A DNA stretch of 64,000 nucleotides from assembly GCF_030272615.1 (NCBI RefSeq), contig NC_081408.1, forward strand, positions 764,852,173 through 764,916,172, given 5' to 3'. Below the pieces are notes generated by a model. It had not been told where the DNA came from. It was given only the letters and a program-made list of their open reading frames with translations, and did not search any database. The first letter of the stretch is position 1. Each line of letters begins with the position of its first letter. The translations under genes and the position numbers were made by a program. This DNA comes from Cryptomeria japonica. Taxonomy: Eukaryota > Streptophyta > Pinopsida > Cupressales > Cupressaceae. Below are positions 58,894-64,000 of this stretch, piece by piece.

Positions 58894-60903
58894 GAGGATC
58901 TACGCATCTTACAGTTGTGCAAGAGACATCCAGCTACACAGGGGCTACGTGATTGAATGACAGAGGCAAAGATTGATTGCATTGCAACAACTGGGCTGTA
59001 TGATGTGATGCATATGCCCATGATTCAAATGAATCATGATTTAATGACAGCCTTGGTAGAGCGCTGACATAGTAAGACATGCACGTTTCACTTAGCGTAG
59101 GGGGAGATGACGGTGACACTGGAGGATGTGTGGCGCATCTTGCATATTCCCATTCGGGGTGAGCTGGTCACATATGATAGATCCTGGGGGACTCTAGCGG
59201 TATAGAGATTCTTCGAGGAGGATGTGTACATTGATGACGGTTTGATAGCCTGGGAGGATATCACAGCTTTGTATGAGCCATTACCAGCAGTTTTATCTAG
59301 GATCGTGGGAGGGCTACTGTGTTCGGATAGACGATCACATGGTCTGGCTGTTGGTTGGGGGCAGGTGATAGAGTAGATGATGACAGAGGGGACCCAATTT
59401 TCCTGGGGACCGTGCGTGTTAGCGCACATGTATCAGGAGCTGCATGAGGTAGTGTGCCACGGGAGAGGCTCCTTGGCAGTGGGAGTGACGCTGCTGCATA
59501 TTTGGGTGTGGGAGCACTTATCGGTGACTCGACCAGTGAGTCTAAGATTTCAGGCAGTTGACCAGCCCTATATGTTCATGTACAGTGGTATGATGAGTCA
59601 ACCCCACTTGGGGAAGTTAGAGTGGTGGCGGCAGGCGTTAGATGACATGGATGTAGTGATTTGGAGACCCTACATTGAGTGCGAGCCCTGGGAGGATGAT
59701 GCAGAGGTGTTGCCATATGTATTCATGACCCGATTCCTCATTGGGAGGACATGCTATGATGTAGAGAGACAGGTGTTGGGCAGAGTGATGAGACAGTTTG
59801 GGTGGCAATAGGGATTGCCGAGCGGATCAGGAGAGTACGTCAGAGTGGTTCGAGAGAGATATGCATGGGGGCCAATACTTCCTTATGATCAGGCATTGGT
59901 GGAGTTCCAGATGTTACAGGTGAGGCCATGGGACATACAGCCGAGGGTGGTAGATGCATGAGTATTGGAGGATTATACTCAGTATATGGTGGCTCTTCTG
60001 ATTCCACGGATATCAGATCTAGCAAAGCCGATTCCTGATTTTGAGGAGGAGAGGGGATGGAGATGGAGGAGGGGAGGAGGTCAAGGACTGATGATAGGTG
60101 GAGGAGGTAGAGTGGATGGTGGTGATGGAGGAGGTGGTGGTGGAGGAGGAGGAGGGGGGGATGGTGGAGGTGGCGGAGGAGGTGGCTTAGGTGGTCAGGT
60201 CCAGCAGAGAGGGAGAGGTGGATTGCCACTGCGGATATCACAGGGACCGTTGATGCTGGGAGGAGTCAGATTAGGTGGCTGAGGTATGGAGAGGGAGATA
60301 CCAATGGAGAGAGGGGAGGGAGCTAGAGGTGAGGCACCTATGGATATAGGGGAGGGAGCGACAGGGGGTGGTGATCTTTGGGATCATATGCTAGCACATT
60401 TGCAGACTCGACTGACATCAGCCAAGACACAAGTAGAGGATCTGGAGGTGGAGGTTGCAACTAGAGATGTGCAGTTATTTGCATGAGAGTCAGAGTTGAC
60501 TATAGTGCTACGGGAGAGGGATAATGCGATGGAGAGATTAGCGGAGCTGTAGGAGAGAGTCCAGGTTGGAGTAGGAGCGTAGGGTCCTATTGGGGAGGTG
60601 ATGAGACAGTTTGGATGGGCACAGGCTGAGATAGAGTATTGGCGGGGATTATATGAATAGGTGGTGCCAGCTAGTCAACGAGCATTGAGCTATTCACAGA
60701 TGTGGCAGACCAAGTCAGAGCGGTCTCAGAGGATGCAGAGCAGTGGGGGTGTGATGGGTCCAGGATGGAGAGAGGTGTTAGGTGGTGTAGGAGCTAGTGG
60801 GGGTTTGATGGGGCCTCCACGGAGAGATAGGTCGGATGGTGCAGGGACTAGTGGGGGAGCAGGTGGTGATGGTGGTGCAGCATCTGGTCAGAGTGGTATC
60901 TAA
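58894..60903 (+). pseudogene. E: PMD (plant mobile domain) gene, antisense to the element
   Basis: An acceptor (TTGCACTTGTGCAG) precedes a frame that stays in register for 670 codons to TAA 60901-60903, with about twelve TGA/TAG stops and no frameshift. Core: DLMTALVER, CTFHL, GEMTVTLEDVWRILHIPIRG (about 59050-59160), LAVGWGQ, SWGPCVLAHMYQELHEVV, then WEHLSVTRPVSLRF and MFMYSGMMSQPHLGKLEWW. A Gly-rich tract (60100-60200) and a coiled-coil-like stretch (TSAKTQVEDLEVEVATRDVQ) form the tail. PMD proteins occur as single genes in plants (MAIN family) and in transposons; the function in retrotransposons is unknown. Many stops fit C-to-T or G-to-A change. Confidence 0.8.
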
Positions 60904-63553
60904 GAGAGCATTTTTGCATGCATGTATTTATATTGTCATTTTGGACTATGTCTTGGATGGCTCTTGGTAGCCGATTTTGTAGACTTCATTGTACTCTGAT
61001 ACATGAGATGATATATATGAGGAGATCCCATATTTTGATGATATGCATTTTGATATGTATGGATGTTTATGCTTAGATGGATACGTGTACTTTGATATAT
61101 GTATACATTTATGAGATGATTCCTATATGCATGTTTTATGACGATTTATGATGTTGGATACTAACATATGAATGCAGGTTTATATATGTGTGTATGATTT
61201 GTTTGATGTAATGCTTTATGTATGTAATGCCATGATGATGATGTATGCTTATGATGATATAGATAGGATCTTGTGCTTCATGTCGATATAATGATGAGAT
61301 AATGATATGCAATGATGTTAATGTAATGAATGAATGATCTATTTATGTAAATGCATCTAGATGGTTTTTAGATGAATGTAATATGGATAAACAAATGTAA
61401 AGTACAAATGTTTATATGATGATTTCTAAATGAATGCATATGTATAATGTATATATAAAATGGTATGAACCAATTTTTGAGATAAATGGTTTTATGATTC
61501 TAAATGCCTAAATATGATGAAGTAAAATGATAATGTGATGATAATGCAACTTATGGTTAATAACTGCACCTTAATGCAATTAAAAAGGGATAATGAATGT
61601 AATGTAAATGAATCCTAAAATGAGTATAATAAGACACTAATAATGGATGAATGAATGCACTTCTTTACTAAATGAATAGATAAATGAATGTATGCAACAG
61701 TAAATGATAAAAGATAATAAAGGATGATAAAATGATAATTGATAACTGACACTAAATGAATGCATAGTGAATGGCTAATACAATCAAGGACAATTGGTTT
61801 ACATGAATGAATCTAAACATCATGATTATGCAATGATGGAATGATATAGGAAGACTAATGTTAAAAAAATGAACTATATGCATTTTAAACAACTAAAATG
61901 ATATGAAATGTACTTGATGCAAATGCAACTAAATGTAATGTTGATGATATGATCATGATAGATGAATGCAAGGCTTTTTATACTTTGCATGATACACTGA
62001 TGATGTATCAGAGTACTCGGTCGCGATTGTATCCAAGACCAGCTCAATTTTTTCTATAACTGCTCATATTTAACTTTGTTCACACTTGCATACAAAAAGC
62101 ATATATATGAATGAGTAAATGGATGGGCGATATGCAACGGGATGCAATATATAAATAGATGAGATGAAATGACGATCCATAGTGCTTTATTTTTCATCGT
62201 CGAGCTTTAAAATGTTGTAAGAAAATACAAGCAACTTGACATAATGATTCAAGATGACCAGAGTATCTCTTACATGGATTTTGATATAGCAAGTTAATAC
62301 AAACAACTTGATATAATGGGTCAAGTTGACCAGAATATTGCTTGTGGAATAGACAAGGGTCATCTCTGTTCATGCATGACTTGGATCGTCCTCCTTGATC
62401 TTGGGTTGATCATATCCTAAGACAAGTTCATACCTTAATAAGAGAGAAAAACCTTTATCCAAATTGGATGAGGTAGGAGGAACCAAAGAAGGAGCATTGT
62501 TCTTGTAAGCAAACAGTATGTACATAAAGAATAAAGAATATGGATCCTTGGTACTGGTTTAGGCTCATATGGTCGAGGTATACGCTGTAGTCAGCAAGCC
62601 GTAGTGATCTATGACTGCATTTTGCATAAGATCATGTAGCTTAGTGAACTTCCCATGTAGACACCATTAGTACATGCCCCAGAACTTCATCGAAATAATA
62701 CGTAGAAGATACACAAACAATGTTGTAGGAACCTGATATATATAAACGAATGAATAACTCACAAATCAACCAGGTATTTGATAGCTTTAAACAGAATTTT
62801 CTTGTCAAAGAAAATGTCATTTTGTCTTTGTTTTGGTAAGGAAGGATGCATCCTTGTTGAAGACAATTTGAGTGTTGATGTTGATTGTTTGGTTGATTTT
62901 GAGAAGTGATCATCATGCGAGTATTTTTCAAGGCTTGTTTGGTATCTGCTTGGATGAGTATGTACAATGTGTTGCCATGTTTTTCTGTTTGTTTGATATT
63001 ATCTGATGTTTTTTGATGTTTTTGGATTTTGTGAGACATTTTGAATGTTTTTGGTATTTGTTTTGAATGTTTTCCAATGTTTTTGATATTTTGGTGATTT
63101 TTTTGAATGTTTTTGGATTTTGTGAGACAGTTTTGAATGAAGAACCCAACGAATCACAATATAATGTAGAATCCACTTCCATCAAACAGGTTAAGGGCAT
63201 TGCCCCTAGTTTAGACATGATTGTGAAAAAGTGGGATGCCAGACACATGAAGTACTATCCTTGATTATGGATCAATAACAAGCCATGACTTTGGATAGAT
63301 GGATGAATGGATGTAATGAATGTGATCGCAACAAGTCCGAAAGAAAATGGAGCCATAACCTTTATGAGTGGTGCCTGTTTGCCAGGTTTTCACCATCGCA
63401 CTTACCCAAGGTGCCACTGGAGTGGTTGTTCACCATTTGGATGCATGATTTTTTATTTACTATTTTGATGTTTTTGTATTTTCTTCAGGACCTTTATCTG
63501 GATGTTTTTGGTATTTTTGCTAGTATGTAGGGGAGCTTGATGCTCTGTGCAGC
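60904..63553 (-). other. E: long non-coding tail between PMD and integrase
   Basis: No gene. 60910-62000 is a low-complexity ATGATG/TGAATG/ATGTAT region without a fixed period. 62935-63140 repeats the words GAATGTTTTTG and GGATTTTGTGAGACA. Near 63375-63420 the sequence GCCAGGTTTTCACCA is the inverted form of the TGGTGAAAACC unit in the tail of A. Confidence 0.6.
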
Positions 63554-64000
63554 TTATGTATAAAACTGTTTGAGGTGCATGTTGTTGATCAGCTCTGCTA
63601 ATGGTTCTCCTTCTGAAGTAGCCAACTGATATGCCCTGGACCCAAAGACAGCAGTAATAACATATGGACCCAGCCAATTTGATTCAAACTTTCCTTGATG
63701 TTCTCGGTTGGGCTAGTTACGAGGATTTGCTCGAAGAACAAGATCAGCTACCTCGAATGTACGAGGTCTAACTTGATGATTATAGCTTTTGCTCATGCAC
63801 TGCTGATAGGCCTTGAGGTGATTGTATGCAGCTTGTCGCTTCTCATCAAGTAGCTCTAAGTCTTGGAGACGGGATACTCTATATGCTTCGTCATCTATAA
63901 GATTATGCAAGGAAACCCGTAGTGATGGTATCTCAACCTCAATAGGTAAAATAGCTTCTGCACCATAGACCAATGAGTAGGGAGTTGCGCATGTAGGGGT
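63554..64000 (-). pseudogene. E: integrase C-terminus (partial)
   Basis: Minus strand, running off the window. ATPYSLVYGAEAILPIEVEI, then SYNHQVRPRTFEVADLVL and, after a TAG at about 63713, GKFESNWLGPYVIT and NNMHLKQFYT with TAA 63554-63556. It aligns with the A integrase end at about 6425-6868. The catalytic core is outside the window. Confidence 0.85.

Larger units (their letters stand above)
56347..64000 (-). mobile_element. Element E: Tat-type Ty3/gypsy retrotransposon, 3' half
   Basis: On the minus strand: integrase C-terminus (64000-63554), a long tail, the oppositely oriented PMD gene (58894-60903 on +), its promoter, polypurine tract and 3' LTR (57756-56347). E is inserted in D's RT; TTCTC at 56342-56346 would be one copy of the target duplication. 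Its LTR and PMD are closest to those of Z. Confidence 0.85.

Noticed and set aside
62641-63248. Minus-strand ORFs of 100-130 residues
   Set aside because: They cover repeated TTTTTGAATGTT words and have no family features.

Overview
The window is plant nuclear DNA made almost entirely of nested transposable elements; no ordinary host gene, tRNA or rRNA is recognisable. The evidence is a set of Ty3/gypsy Tat-type and Ty1/copia LTR retrotransposons, introns of GT-AG type, plant mobile domain (PMD) ORFs and very AT-rich spacers. A gymnosperm (conifer-like) giant genome is my inference from the depth of nesting and old, decayed copies; nothing in the sequence proves it. Elements are labelled Z, A, B, C, C2, H, G, F, D and E.

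Layout. Z (1-2023, + strand) is the 3' end of a Tat element: an antisense PMD fragment, polypurine tract and 3' LTR. It lies inside A (2024-31288, + strand), an older Tat element with gag end, protease, G-patch, RNase H, integrase, antisense PMD, polypurine tract and a 3' LTR stub. A is split twice. B (7045-14671, - strand) is a complete LTR element with two 1,129-bp LTRs and 5-bp target duplications AAAAC. C (18108-29858) is an 11.75-kb terminal-inverted-repeat DNA transposon with 4-bp duplications TAAA. After about 4.6 kb of unassigned AT-rich sequence comes H (35863-44394), a short non-autonomous LTR element whose 5' LTR is split by C2 (36264-41503), a relative of C filled with CT/GA simple repeats. 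Then come copia element G (44480-48523, + strand), cut by the - strand LTR of F (48524-49601), Tat element D (leader and gag to RT, about 50.8-56.35 kb, + strand), and E (56347-64000, - strand), a Tat element inserted in D's RT with its PMD gene on the + strand.

How the parts relate. A, D and E/Z are relatives of one retrotransposon lineage that carries two RNase H domains, a G-patch after the protease, and a divergent PMD gene with its own TATA box between integrase and the 3' LTR. B has no pol. It keeps a zinc-knuckle gag and a second, about 1,110-codon reading frame of unknown family, and it shares LTR ends, primer site and leader with copia element G, so a G-like element is its likely helper. 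C carries a DDE-type transposase-like gene and an unknown multi-exon gene, a 359-bp tandem array and CGTACG-rich end repeats; C2 is a non-autonomous derivative.

Most undescribed-looking content: the B second ORF, the C/C2 transposon family, and the conserved antisense PMD unit. Nearly all stop codons in the dead ORFs of B are one C-to-T step from CAG, CAA or CGA, consistent with decay of methylated cytosines. There is a 500-base assembly gap (28158-28657) inside a GA array in C.
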